NCBI RefSeq assembly: GCF_020026915.1 | Contig: NZ_JAINUY010000006.1 | Span: 124,001-188,000, forward strand | Source of the DNA: Flavobacterium potami | GTDB lineage: Bacteria; Bacteroidota; Bacteroidia; Flavobacteriales; Flavobacteriaceae | DNA length: 64,000 nucleotides | Direction of reading: 5' to 3' | Part shown: positions 17,550 through 26,065 of the stretch, in pieces | Position numbering within the stretch: the first letter of the stretch is position 1 | How the letters are laid out: the number at the start of each line of letters is the position of its first letter | Notes under the pieces: model-generated | Seen by the model: only the letters and a program-made list of their open reading frames with translations | Told to the model about the DNA's origin: nothing | Database searches by the model: none | Translations under genes and position numbers: made by a program

Positions 17550-18394
17550 TGAAAAAAATTCTAGTAACTGGTGCGACAGGACAGTTAGGATCTGAACTTT
17601 CGGTTTTGGCACCTGCTTATCCTCAGTATGAATGGGTATTTGCGGATCGAAATAAAGTGACATTAGATGATTTAGAATTGCTTCAATCTCAATTGGAAGC
17701 AATTAAACCAGATATTATATTTAATTGTGGTGCTTATACTGCAGTTGATAAAGCTGAATCTGAAAAGGATTTAGCTTTTAAGATAAACCAGCAAGCAATA
17801 GCATTAATTGCAAAATATGCAGTAGAAAATAATGCTCAATTAATTCATATTTCAACAGATTATGTTTTTGACGGATCTTCTTCAGTTGCTTTAAATGAAG
17901 AGGCGGAAACTAATCCAATTAATGTGTATGGAGAAAGTAAACTGGCTGGTGAAGTTGCATGTTTAAAAGAAAATCCTGAATCGATTATTATCAGAACCTC
18001 TTGGGTTTATAGCAAATTTGGAAATAATTTTGTGAAAACCATGCAGCGATTAATGCAGGAAAGAGACGAAATAAATGTTGTAAACGATCAAATAGGGTCA
18101 CCTACATATGGTGCAGATTTGGCACAAGCAATGATCGATATCGTTGAATCTTCAAAATGGATCTCTGGAATTTATAATTATTCTAATGAAGGGGAAATTA
18201 GTTGGCACGAATTTGCATTAAGCATTAAAGAATTAGGAAACTATGATTGTAAAGTTGGAGGGATACCATCTTCATCATACCCAACACCAGCAAAACGTCC
18301 TAATTTTTCATTGCTAGATAAGACAAAAATAAAATCAGTTTATAGTTTAGACGTTCCAAATTTTAAAGATAGTTTGAAAAAGATATTTATGTAA
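17549..18394 (+). CDS. rfbD: dTDP-4-dehydrorhamnose reductase
   Basis: SDR of 281 residues. VTGATGQLGSEL (6-17) binds NAD(P)H, STDYVFDG (102-109) and Y127-x3-K131 in NVYGESK form the active site, and IRTSWVYSKFGNNFV is the RfbD-specific loop. It reduces the product of RfbC to dTDP-L-rhamnose. The late stretch PTPAKRPNFSLLDK is also typical. It overlaps rfbC by one base and is separated from rfbA by a 61-bp spacer containing an inverted repeat. Confidence 0.95.
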   Translation: MKKILVTGATGQLGSELSVLAPAYPQYEWVFADRNKVTLDDLELLQSQLEAIKPDIIFNCGAYTAVDKAESEKDLAFKINQQAIALIAKYAVENNAQLIHISTDYVFDGSSSVALNEEAETNPINVYGESKLAGEVACLKENPESIIIRTSWVYSKFGNNFVKTMQRLMQERDEINVVNDQIGSPTYGADLAQAMIDIVESSKWISGIYNYSNEGEISWHEFALSIKELGNYDCKVGGIPSSSYPTPAKRPNFSLLDKTKIKSVYSLDVPNFKDSLKKIFM

Positions 18395-18398
18395 AACA

Positions 18399-18440
18399 AT
18401 TTGATATTTTGTATTCTATTGTGAAACAAAATATTCAAAT
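18399..18440 (+). terminator. Imperfect stem-loop between rfbD and rfbA
   Basis: ATTTGATATTTTGT (18399-18412) can pair with ACAAAATATTCAAAT (18426-18440) over 14 positions with one bulge and a 13-base loop. There is no GC-rich stem or T-tract, so it is unlikely to be a full terminator. It may be a transcript-processing or attenuation element between two genes of one pathway. Confidence 0.32.
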
Positions 18441-18455
18441 CTAAAATCAAATTTT

Positions 18456-19340
18456 ATGAAAGGAATAATATTAGCTGGAGGTTCTGGTACGAGATTGCAT
18501 CCATTAACATTAGCAGTAAGTAAGCAATTAATGCCGGTTTATGATAAACCAATGATTTATTATCCATTGTCAACTTTAATGATGGCGGGAATCAATGAAA
18601 TTTTAATTATTTCGACTCCTCATGATTTACCACATTTTAAGAAACTTCTTGGAGACGGAAGCTCGATTGGTTGTAAATTCAGTTATGCTGAACAACCAAA
18701 TCCAAATGGCTTAGCTCAGGCTTTTGTAATTGGCGAAGAGTTTATTGGTAAGGATAAAGTAGCCTTAGTCTTAGGAGATAATATTTTCTTCGGAACCAAT
18801 ATGCAACAGCTTTTAAAGGATAACGCTGATCCGGATGGAGGAGTTGTTTTTGCTTACCACGTTTCTGATCCAGAAAGATATGGAGTAGTTGAGTTTGATG
18901 AAAATAAAAATGCAATTTCAATCGAAGAAAAACCCTTAGAGCCTAAATCAAATTACGCAGTTCCGGGATTATATTTCTATGATAATTCTGTGGTAGAAAT
19001 AGCAAAAAATATTAAACCAAGTGCTCGTGGTGAATATGAGATTACAGATGTAAATAAAGTATATCTTGAAAAAGGACAATTAAAAGTTGGAATCTTAAGT
19101 AGAGGTACGGCTTGGTTGGATACAGGAACTTTTAATAGTTTAATGCAAGCTGGTCAATTCGTACAGGTCCTAGAAGAAAGGCAAGGTTTAAAAGTAGGTT
19201 GTATTGAGGAAATTGCATGGAGACAAGGATTTATTAACGATGCCCAACTAGAGGAGTTAGCTCGACCATTACTTAAATCAGGTTATGGAACTTATTTGCT
19301 AGAATTTTTGAAACAAAAGAAAAAAGGTGTTAAAATTTAA
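18456..19340 (+). CDS. rfbA: Glucose-1-phosphate thymidylyltransferase
   Basis: RmlA of 294 residues. GGSGTRLHPLT (8-18) is the nucleotide-binding loop, with SKQLMPVYDKPMIYYPLSTL just after it; LVLGDNIFFG holds the metal-binding Asp, and YAVPGLYFYD and RGTAWLDTGT are family hallmarks. It makes dTDP-glucose from glucose-1-P and dTTP. The dTDP-glucose 4,6-dehydratase (rfbB) needed next is missing here and must be encoded elsewhere. Its product may feed both rhamnose synthesis and the aminotransferase at 23.7 kb. Confidence 0.96.
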   Translation: MKGIILAGGSGTRLHPLTLAVSKQLMPVYDKPMIYYPLSTLMMAGINEILIISTPHDLPHFKKLLGDGSSIGCKFSYAEQPNPNGLAQAFVIGEEFIGKDKVALVLGDNIFFGTNMQQLLKDNADPDGGVVFAYHVSDPERYGVVEFDENKNAISIEEKPLEPKSNYAVPGLYFYDNSVVEIAKNIKPSARGEYEITDVNKVYLEKGQLKVGILSRGTAWLDTGTFNSLMQAGQFVQVLEERQGLKVGCIEEIAWRQGFINDAQLEELARPLLKSGYGTYLLEFLKQKKKGVKI

Positions 19341-19357
19341 TTTGCACCACTAAGTAA

Positions 19358-19386
19358 TTGTTTAAAACCTTTAATTTGTATTTTTG
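19358..19386 (+). promoter_or_regulatory. Candidate Bacteroidetes promoter upstream of the PglF-like gene
   Basis: TATTTTTG at 19379-19386 matches the Bacteroidetes -7 consensus TAnnTTTG exactly. TTG at 19358-19360 lies 18 bp upstream, in the accepted range for the -33 element. Transcription would begin about 30 bp before the TTG start at 19425. It suggests that the dehydratase gene can be transcribed separately from rfbA. Confidence 0.5.
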
Positions 19387-19424
19387 TGTAAAGTTCAAAT
19401 TATACTGACTTAAATAATGATCAA

Positions 19425-21392
19425 TTGAATACAGATAAACCAAATAATATAACATCTTTGTTGTATAAAAATTTTTCGCCAAGAAATCTTAGGGCAAATA
19501 TTAATAATCTTAGTTATTTGCCGAGATGGATTATCATTGCTATTGATGTAATGGTTCTGTTTTTTTCTTTTTCATTTACCTATTTGCTTTTTGACGGAAC
19601 GGCTATAGGTTATATTATTACATCGCACGATTTTTATTTTGTAGCAAGTTTAATCCTAGTCAATATATTTTTCTTTTGGCTTTTTAGAACTTATTCGGGA
19701 ATTATTCGACATTCATCTTATATTGATGCCATAAAACTGCTGTTTTCTCAAATGTCGGTTTTAGTGTTTTTCTTGTTTATAAATCTTGTTTTTGAATTAT
19801 ATACGGGACATAAAGCATACTTAAATACAGCGCTTTTTATCAATTTGGTTTTGTCTTTTTGTGGACTGTTTTTATATCGTGTGATAGTAAAACAGACTTT
19901 TGAAATGTATTTTTCTGAGAAAGCTACAACCAAACTTGTTAGAACTGTAATTTATGGAACTGATGCCAATGCAATTTCTGTCGCTAATGCATTAAAATTT
20001 GAAACACCTTCTCGATTTAAAATTGTTGGTTTTGTTGACAAAAACAATCAGAATGCATCTAAGCGTATGCTGGATCTTCCGATTTTAATTTTAAGAAAAA
20101 AGCTTCCAGCCTTAATGCGATCTGTTGCTGCAGAAGGAGTTATCATTGCAGATAAAAGTTTAACAAAAGATGAACAGCTGATTATAGTAGACCAGTGTTT
20201 AGAATTCAATTATAGAGTCTATACCGTTCCGTTGATTTCAGATTGGGAAAATCAAAAGGAAATTTCGCAGAAAGTAAAAAATATTCAGATTGAGGATTTA
20301 TTAGAAAGAAAACCTATAGTCCTAGACAGTAAATCAATTTCGAAACAGCTGAAAGATAAAACAATTCTAATTACTGGAGCTGCTGGATCTATTGGAAGTG
20401 AAATAGTGAGACAGGTATTGAATTTTGGGCCGAAGAAAGTTATCGTTGTAGATCATGCTGAGACACCTTTGCACAATTTGTGTTTAGAGACACAAGCGAT
20501 GAATGTTGATACTAAAATTGTAGCTGTAATTGCCGACGTTAGAAGTAAAAAAGCGTTAGAAAAAGTATTTAAGAGCTATACACCACACGTTGTCTTTCAT
20601 GCTGCGGCTTATAAACACGTACCTCTAATGGAAGAGAATCCTTCACAGGCCATTCAAACCAATATTAAAGGAACTAAAAACTTGGCTGATTTATCCTGTA
20701 AATATAAAGTTAAGAAATTTGTGATGGTTTCTACCGACAAAGCGGTTAATCCGAGTAACGTGATGGGGGCCAGCAAGAGAATTGCTGAGAAATATGTACA
20801 GTCGCTATTCTTAAAGAATCAAAGAGAGAATGTAGAAGGAGGGACTAAATTTATTACAACCCGCTTCGGAAATGTATTAGGTTCAAATGGTTCAGTTGTT
20901 CCATTATTTACTAAACAAATTGCAGAAGGTGGACCTGTGACAATTACACATCAGGATATTATTCGTTATTTCATGACAATTCCAGAAGCTTGTCAGCTCG
21001 TATTAGAGGCTGGTGCAATGGGTAATGGTGGCGAAATATATATTTTTGACATGGGTAAACCAGTGAAAATTATTGACTTAGCTAAGAAAATGATTAAATT
21101 GGCTGGTTTTATTCCAGATAAAGAAATTAAAATCAAGATTGTTGGTTTGAGACCTGGTGAGAAACTCTACGAAGAATTGTTAAATGATACTTCTAAGACT
21201 CTTCCAACTTACCACAACAAAATCATGATTGCACAAGAAATTCAGGATGAGTACGAGAATTTACATATCGATGTAGACGAACTTATCGGGATAGCAGATT
21301 TTTACGAAAATGATGATATTGTAACTAAGATGAAAAAAATCGTTCCAGAGTTTAAGAGTATGAATTCTACTTTTGAAGTCTTAGATAAATAA
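19425..21392 (+). CDS. PglF/WbpM-like UDP-GlcNAc 4,6-dehydratase (membrane-bound)
   Basis: Protein of 655 residues. Four hydrophobic helices occupy about 36-155, a CoA/NAD-binding-like domain about 170-275, and the catalytic SDR domain begins at TGAAGSIGSE (317-326). STDKAVNPSNVMGASKR (436-452) is the hallmark active-site region of PglF, WbpM and CapD. It makes UDP-4-keto-6-deoxy-HexNAc at the inner membrane, the precursor for the WbpV-like reductase (11.5 kb) and the PglE-like aminotransferase (15.9 kb). The start is TTG 19425; the nearest later ATG falls inside the first helix. A strong hairpin terminator follows. Confidence 0.93.
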   Translation: MNTDKPNNITSLLYKNFSPRNLRANINNLSYLPRWIIIAIDVMVLFFSFSFTYLLFDGTAIGYIITSHDFYFVASLILVNIFFFWLFRTYSGIIRHSSYIDAIKLLFSQMSVLVFFLFINLVFELYTGHKAYLNTALFINLVLSFCGLFLYRVIVKQTFEMYFSEKATTKLVRTVIYGTDANAISVANALKFETPSRFKIVGFVDKNNQNASKRMLDLPILILRKKLPALMRSVAAEGVIIADKSLTKDEQLIIVDQCLEFNYRVYTVPLISDWENQKEISQKVKNIQIEDLLERKPIVLDSKSISKQLKDKTILITGAAGSIGSEIVRQVLNFGPKKVIVVDHAETPLHNLCLETQAMNVDTKIVAVIADVRSKKALEKVFKSYTPHVVFHAAAYKHVPLMEENPSQAIQTNIKGTKNLADLSCKYKVKKFVMVSTDKAVNPSNVMGASKRIAEKYVQSLFLKNQRENVEGGTKFITTRFGNVLGSNGSVVPLFTKQIAEGGPVTITHQDIIRYFMTIPEACQLVLEAGAMGNGGEIYIFDMGKPVKIIDLAKKMIKLAGFIPDKEIKIKIVGLRPGEKLYEELLNDTSKTLPTYHNKIMIAQEIQDEYENLHIDVDELIGIADFYENDDIVTKMKKIVPEFKSMNSTFEVLDK

Positions 21393-21420
21393 TCTAATTT
21401 ATCAAATTCAAAATATAATC

Positions 21421-21451
21421 AAAAGGTGTTTTTTTTATAAGAACACCTTTT
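21421..21451 (+). terminator. Rho-independent-type terminator after the PglF-like gene
   Basis: AAAAGGTGTT (21421-21430) and AACACCTTTT (21442-21451) form a perfect 10-bp stem with an 11-base loop, followed by GGCATTTTT. It sits 29 bp after the dehydratase stop and before the wzm gene. It therefore probably divides the left half of the locus from the ABC-exporter operon. Confidence 0.72.
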
Positions 21452-21536
21452 GGCATTTTTAAACAATTTTCAAAATGTTAAAAATCTTGTTAATTTTTGA
21501 ATACTGTCAGAAACAAGTTTTACCCCATTCTTTCTA

Positions 21537-22403
21537 ATGAATCACATTGATAATACAAAAGATTGGCTGTTTGAAATAACACCCAAGAATAAGTTTTTTT
21601 CGTTAAATTTTAAAGAAATTTGGCAATATAGAGATTTATTGATGCTTTTTGTCAAAAGGGATATTATTACAGTATACAAACAAACTGTTTTAGGACCTCT
21701 TTGGTATCTTATACAACCATTATTTACTTCTATAACATTTACTATTATCTTTAATAATGTTGCCGGAATTAAGACAGGAACCATTCCTCCATTTTTATTT
21801 AATCTGGCAGGAATCATGGTTTGGAATTATTTTACTTCTTGTCTTAGCGGAACTTCGGATAGTTTTAAATCTAATGCAGGAATATTTGGGAAAGTTTATT
21901 TTCCAAGAATAATAACTCCTTTGTCCATAGTGATTTCAAATTTAATTAAATTCGGAATTCAATTCGGGATATTTATATTCTTTTACCTTTTCTTTTATTT
22001 TCAAGGGGCAGACCTAAGTTTAAATGGATCAATTTTACTTTTTCCGTTAGTAATCGCATTTATGGGTATTTTGGGATTAGGATTAGGTATGATAATTTCA
22101 TCAATGGTAACAAAATACCGTGATTTAAATAATTTAGTCAGTTTCGGAATACAATTACTAATGTATATATCGGCCGTAATGTATCCGATGGAATTGATAA
22201 AAGAGAAACTACCAAAATTTGGCTGGATAGTACAGTATAACCCATTAGCCTACGTGATAGAAACTTCTCGTTACATGCTTTTAGGTATTGGCAACATCTC
22301 CATTTTAGGTTTGGTATATACAATGGTACTTACAATTGTAGTTTTCTTTGTTGGATTGTTGATTTTTAATAGAACAGAAAAAAGCTTTATAGATACGGTA
22401 TAA
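21537..22403 (+). CDS. wzm: ABC-2 type polysaccharide exporter, permease subunit
   Basis: Membrane protein of 288 residues with six helices. The N-terminal cytoplasmic stretch EIWQYRDLLMLFVKRDI and the following TVLGPLWYLIQPL match the Wzm/TagG family. The C-terminal half includes ISAVMYPMELI and YNPLAYVIETSRYMLLG. With Wzt it forms the channel that exports a lipid-linked glycan across the inner membrane. The wzt ATG follows immediately after the stop. The gene starts 85 bp after the terminator; I see no perfect TAnnTTTG box in between. Confidence 0.93.
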   Translation: MNHIDNTKDWLFEITPKNKFFSLNFKEIWQYRDLLMLFVKRDIITVYKQTVLGPLWYLIQPLFTSITFTIIFNNVAGIKTGTIPPFLFNLAGIMVWNYFTSCLSGTSDSFKSNAGIFGKVYFPRIITPLSIVISNLIKFGIQFGIFIFFYLFFYFQGADLSLNGSILLFPLVIAFMGILGLGLGMIISSMVTKYRDLNNLVSFGIQLLMYISAVMYPMELIKEKLPKFGWIVQYNPLAYVIETSRYMLLGIGNISILGLVYTMVLTIVVFFVGLLIFNRTEKSFIDTV

Positions 22404-23669
22404 ATGAAAGATATTATTTTAAAAGCCGAAAATATCTCTAAGCAGTATCGTTTAGGGCAGGTTGGAACCGGAACGCTAAGTCACGATTTAAATCGTTGGT
22501 GGCATAGAATTAGAGGAAAAGAAGATCCGTATTTAAGAATTGGAGATACAAACGATCGTTCTACAAAAGGAACTTCAGATTATGTTTGGGCTTTGCAGGA
22601 TATTAACTTCGAAGTTGAAAGAGGAGAAGTTTTGGGAATTATCGGAAAAAATGGTGCAGGAAAATCTACGCTTTTAAAAATTCTTTCAAAAGTTACAGCG
22701 CCCACAACAGGAAGTATTAAATCTCGCGGACGCATTGCGTCATTATTAGAAGTTGGAACTGGATTTAATGGCGAAATGACTGGAAGAGAAAATATTTTTC
22801 TGAATGGAGCTATTTTAGGAATGACAAAAAAAGAAATTACTTCTAAGCTTGATGAAATTATCGAATTTTCAGGATGTGAACGCTATATAGATACTCCTGT
22901 AAAAAGATATAGTTCTGGAATGACAGTTCGTTTAGCATTTGCCGTTGCTGCTTTTTTGGAACCTGAAATTTTGGTTATTGATGAGGTTTTGGCAGTTGGT
23001 GATGCCGAATTTCAGAAAAAAGCCATTGGTAAGATGCAAGATATTTCTAGAGGAGAAGGAAGAACAGTTTTATTTGTAAGTCATAATATGGCGGCTGTAA
23101 AAAGTTTATGTACAAAAGGGGTAGTTATGGAGTATGGTAAAATAAAACTAATAAGTGATATTGAACATGCAGTTAGTTATTATTTAAGCGGAGATTCTGA
23201 GATAATAAACCAAAAAGTATTCACAAATGGTTATGAAAAGGATGAGTTTAAATTAGAAAAAATTTCAATAAAAAACAAAGGTAAAGATATTGAAGAGCCA
23301 CTTTCAGAAAATGATGAAATAGAATTAACAACTATAATCACATTAAAAGATAATCAAGCGGATCGTTATCATATTACATATCATTTGTATAATGAAATGG
23401 GTGAAGCACTTTTTTCTTTTTCAAATGAAAGTAATAAATTAAAATACGGAAAAAATGAATTAACTTGTTTGTTTCCTGCTTCATTCTTTCAATCTGGACA
23501 GTATTTTTTATCCTTTTTCTTTATAGTAGACAGACGCGATGCCCTTTTCATTGAAAAGGATATTTTGTCCTTTAATATAGTTGATGGTAGTAGAGATTTA
23601 GGAGTATTTATGGGAAGAGAACCAGGATATATTAAACCTAAGTTTAACTGGATATTAAAAAATAATTAA
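22404..23669 (+). CDS. wzt: ABC-2 type polysaccharide exporter, ATPase with C-terminal glycan-binding domain
   Basis: ATPase of 421 residues. Walker A GKNGAGKS is at 81-88, the signature YSSGM at 169-173, Walker B ILVIDEVLAVGD at 189-200 and the H-loop His at 227. Residues from about 270 form a separate beta-rich domain (FKLEKISIKNKGKDIEE through FNIVDGSRDLG), like the Wzt_C module that recognises the finished O-polysaccharide end. Exporters of this type usually carry chains capped by a terminal modification such as methylation. Its stop overlaps the next start (TAATG). Confidence 0.94.
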   Translation: MKDIILKAENISKQYRLGQVGTGTLSHDLNRWWHRIRGKEDPYLRIGDTNDRSTKGTSDYVWALQDINFEVERGEVLGIIGKNGAGKSTLLKILSKVTAPTTGSIKSRGRIASLLEVGTGFNGEMTGRENIFLNGAILGMTKKEITSKLDEIIEFSGCERYIDTPVKRYSSGMTVRLAFAVAAFLEPEILVIDEVLAVGDAEFQKKAIGKMQDISRGEGRTVLFVSHNMAAVKSLCTKGVVMEYGKIKLISDIEHAVSYYLSGDSEIINQKVFTNGYEKDEFKLEKISIKNKGKDIEEPLSENDEIELTTIITLKDNQADRYHITYHLYNEMGEALFSFSNESNKLKYGKNELTCLFPASFFQSGQYFLSFFFIVDRRDALFIEKDILSFNIVDGSRDLGVFMGREPGYIKPKFNWILKNN

Positions 23670-24742
23670 TGATCACAGTAACCAAAACCTTTCTACCGCC
23701 GCTAGAAGAATATAATAAGTATCTAAGACGTGTTTGGGAAAACCAATGGCTTACTAATCGCGGAGAGCTTGTAATAGCCTTAGAACAAAAATTAAAAGAA
23801 TATTTAAATGTTTCAAATATTATTGTAACCAATAATGGAACAATACCTTTACAAATAGCCTTAAAATTATTAGGAAATCGTGGTGAAATTATAACAACAC
23901 CATTTAGTTACGTTGCTACATCAGCTGCGATTGTTTGGGAAAATTGCACGCCTGTTTTTGTCGATATTCATCCTGAATATTTAACTATTGATGAGACTAA
24001 GATTGAAGACGCTATTACAGACAAAACCACAGCAATTTTAGCAACACATGTTTTTGGTAATCCATGCAATGTAGAAATTATTGAAATTATAGCGCAAAAA
24101 CATAATCTAAAAGTAATTTATGATGCCGCTCATGCTTTCGGTGTAACTTACAAAGAAAAGTCGTTATTTGAGTATGGAGATATAAGTACTTGTAGTTTTC
24201 ATGCAACTAAGTTGTTTCATACCGGAGAAGGAGGGGCAATGTTTACCAAAGATGCAAACTTATATCATAAATTTTTTTATAGCCATAATTTTGGACACAA
24301 TGGCGCTTTAGCTTTTCATGATGTAGGCATTAATGGGAAAATTTCAGAGCTTAATGCCGCAATGGGATTAGCAATTTTACCTTATTTGGAAAATATAATT
24401 TCTGAAAGGAGAAAGGTAATAGATTATTACAATCAAAATTTAAATTTAAATAAAATTCAACTTTTAAAATTAAGAGCTGATACGCAATGGAATTACAGTT
24501 ATTATCCGGTTATTTTTAAAAGTGAAGAAGTATTATTGAAAGTAGAAGGAAAATTAAATGACAATCAAATTTTTCCAAGACGATATTTTTACCCTTCTTT
24601 AAATAAATTAAGTTATATTAAAGATAGCGAAATGCCTCAATCAGAAAGTGTTTCTTGCCGAGTTTTATGCTTACCTTTATATGTTGGCTTGTCTGTTCAA
24701 GAGTTACAACTAATAATTTCAATTATAAACGAAAATTTATAA
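23669..24742 (+). CDS. DegT-family sugar aminotransferase (VioA/FdtB-like)
   Basis: Aminotransferase of 357 residues. WLTNRGELV is the typical N-terminal segment, NNGTIPLQIALK holds the cofactor phosphate, YDAAHAFGV (151-159) contains the Asp under the PLP ring, and K181 in CSFHATKLFHTGEGG is the Schiff-base lysine. SFHATKLFHTGEGG is common in enzymes aminating dTDP-4-keto (VioA) or 3-keto (FdtB) 6-deoxyhexoses. With rfbA upstream, a dTDP-linked substrate is plausible. It is coupled by one-base overlaps to wzt and to the WbqC-like gene, heading a sugar-modification cassette. Confidence 0.82.
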   Translation: MITVTKTFLPPLEEYNKYLRRVWENQWLTNRGELVIALEQKLKEYLNVSNIIVTNNGTIPLQIALKLLGNRGEIITTPFSYVATSAAIVWENCTPVFVDIHPEYLTIDETKIEDAITDKTTAILATHVFGNPCNVEIIEIIAQKHNLKVIYDAAHAFGVTYKEKSLFEYGDISTCSFHATKLFHTGEGGAMFTKDANLYHKFFYSHNFGHNGALAFHDVGINGKISELNAAMGLAILPYLENIISERRKVIDYYNQNLNLNKIQLLKLRADTQWNYSYYPVIFKSEEVLLKVEGKLNDNQIFPRRYFYPSLNKLSYIKDSEMPQSESVSCRVLCLPLYVGLSVQELQLIISIINENL

Positions 24743-25437
24743 TGCGAGTAGCTATTATGCAACCTTATTTTCTTCCTTATATAGGATATTTTAAGTTGAT
24801 CAGCCAAGTAGATACTTTTGTAGTTTACGATGATGTAAATTTTATAAAAAGAGGATGGATAAACAGAAATAATATTTTGGTAAATGAAAAAGCATTTTTA
24901 TTTACAGTTCCTCTAAAATTGGCGAGTCAGAATAAATTAATCAATGAAATTGAGATTGATATAAATTCTATATGGAAAGATAGTTTGCTTAAAACTATAC
25001 AGTTATCTTATGCAAAGGCTCCGTTTTTCGAGGAAGTTTATCCTATTATTGAAGAAATAGTAGGTTTTAAAGAAAAAAACATTTCAAAATTCATAATTTA
25101 TTCTTTAAAAAGGATATGTGATTTTCTAGATATAAAAACAAACATTCTTATTTCATCTGAAATTAGAAAAAATAATGATTTAAAAGGTCAAGAAAAAATA
25201 ATTGAAATTTGTCAAAAACTTGGCGCTACAGAATATTTAAATGCATCTGGAGGAAAAGATTTATACGAACAAAATGAATTTTTAAATAAAAATATTTGTC
25301 TAAAATTTATAGGATCCTCTTCGATAACTTACTCACAATTTAAAAATACATTTATACCTTATTTATCAATAATCGATGTTATGATGTTTAATTCGTCAAA
25401 AAGTATTGTCGAATTTTTAAATAGTGATAATCTATGA
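24742..25437 (+). CDS. WbqC-like family protein
   Basis: Protein of 231 residues. MQPYFLPYIGYFKLI near the start, YDDVNFIKRGWINRN and YLNASGGKDLY are the conserved blocks of the WbqC family. The molecular role of this family is not firmly established; it recurs beside sugar aminotransferases in O-antigen loci, so a part in acylating or tailoring the amino sugar is plausible. ATG 24742 overlaps the aminotransferase stop; an in-frame upstream ATG at 24655 would add 29 residues that lie inside that gene. The 3' end overlaps the methyltransferase start (ATGA). Confidence 0.8.
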   Translation: MRVAIMQPYFLPYIGYFKLISQVDTFVVYDDVNFIKRGWINRNNILVNEKAFLFTVPLKLASQNKLINEIEIDINSIWKDSLLKTIQLSYAKAPFFEEVYPIIEEIVGFKEKNISKFIIYSLKRICDFLDIKTNILISSEIRKNNDLKGQEKIIEICQKLGATEYLNASGGKDLYEQNEFLNKNICLKFIGSSSITYSQFKNTFIPYLSIIDVMMFNSSKSIVEFLNSDNL

Positions 25438-26063
25438 AAAAATATAATGAAATAATCAAACATTACGAAAGCTGTTTAGAAAAGTATGGAGACAATCATT
25501 TAGGAGTAGATTGGCCAAAGTTAGAAGATGTAGACAAACGCTATAAAGTGATGTTAGATGTTATAAAATTTAATGAAGAAAACAACAAAGAAGTATCTTT
25601 ATTAGATTTTGGCTGTGGCACTGCTCATCTTTTAGATTATATTCAGAAGAATAAAATGTCAATTAATTATTCCGGCTTAGATATTTCTCATAAATTTATT
25701 GATGTTTCAAAAGAAAAATTCCCAAATCATTCTTTCTATTGCTTAGATATATTTGAAACAGAAACGACCTTAGATAATTTTGATTATATAATCATGAATG
25801 GGGTTTTTACGGAAAAAAGATCATTGAGTTACGATGAAATGTGGAAGTATTTTTGTGATTTGCTAAAAATTATTTATAAAAAAGCGAGTAAGGGATTTGC
25901 GTTTAATGTAATGTCAAAAAATGTTGACTGGGAAAGGGAAGATCTGTTTCATGTTTCACATGATGAATTAACTAGGTTTTTATGCAATGAACTCTCTAGA
26001 AACTATATTATAAGAAACGATTACGGATTGTATGAATATACTATATATGTTTTTAAAAAATAA
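25434..26063 (+). CDS. Class I SAM-dependent methyltransferase
   Basis: Protein of 209 residues with the SAM-binding loop LLDFGCGTAHL (56-66), an acidic strand end YSGLDIS and the post-motif FDYIIMNGVFTEKR. It resembles small-molecule methyltransferases of surface-polysaccharide loci. The start overlaps the WbqC-like stop by 4 bp and the acyltransferase follows after 2 bp, so it should act on the same sugar. The substrate (sugar hydroxyl, amine or acyl group) is unknown. It is one of four methyltransferases in the window. Confidence 0.75.
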   Translation: MKKYNEIIKHYESCLEKYGDNHLGVDWPKLEDVDKRYKVMLDVIKFNEENNKEVSLLDFGCGTAHLLDYIQKNKMSINYSGLDISHKFIDVSKEKFPNHSFYCLDIFETETTLDNFDYIIMNGVFTEKRSLSYDEMWKYFCDLLKIIYKKASKGFAFNVMSKNVDWEREDLFHVSHDELTRFLCNELSRNYIIRNDYGLYEYTIYVFKK

Positions 26064-26065
26064 TT

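Noticed and set aside
24655..24741. Longer WbqC-like protein from an upstream ATG
   Set aside because: The extension falls within the aminotransferase gene in another frame; the ATG at 24742 gives the family start with a TAATG overlap.
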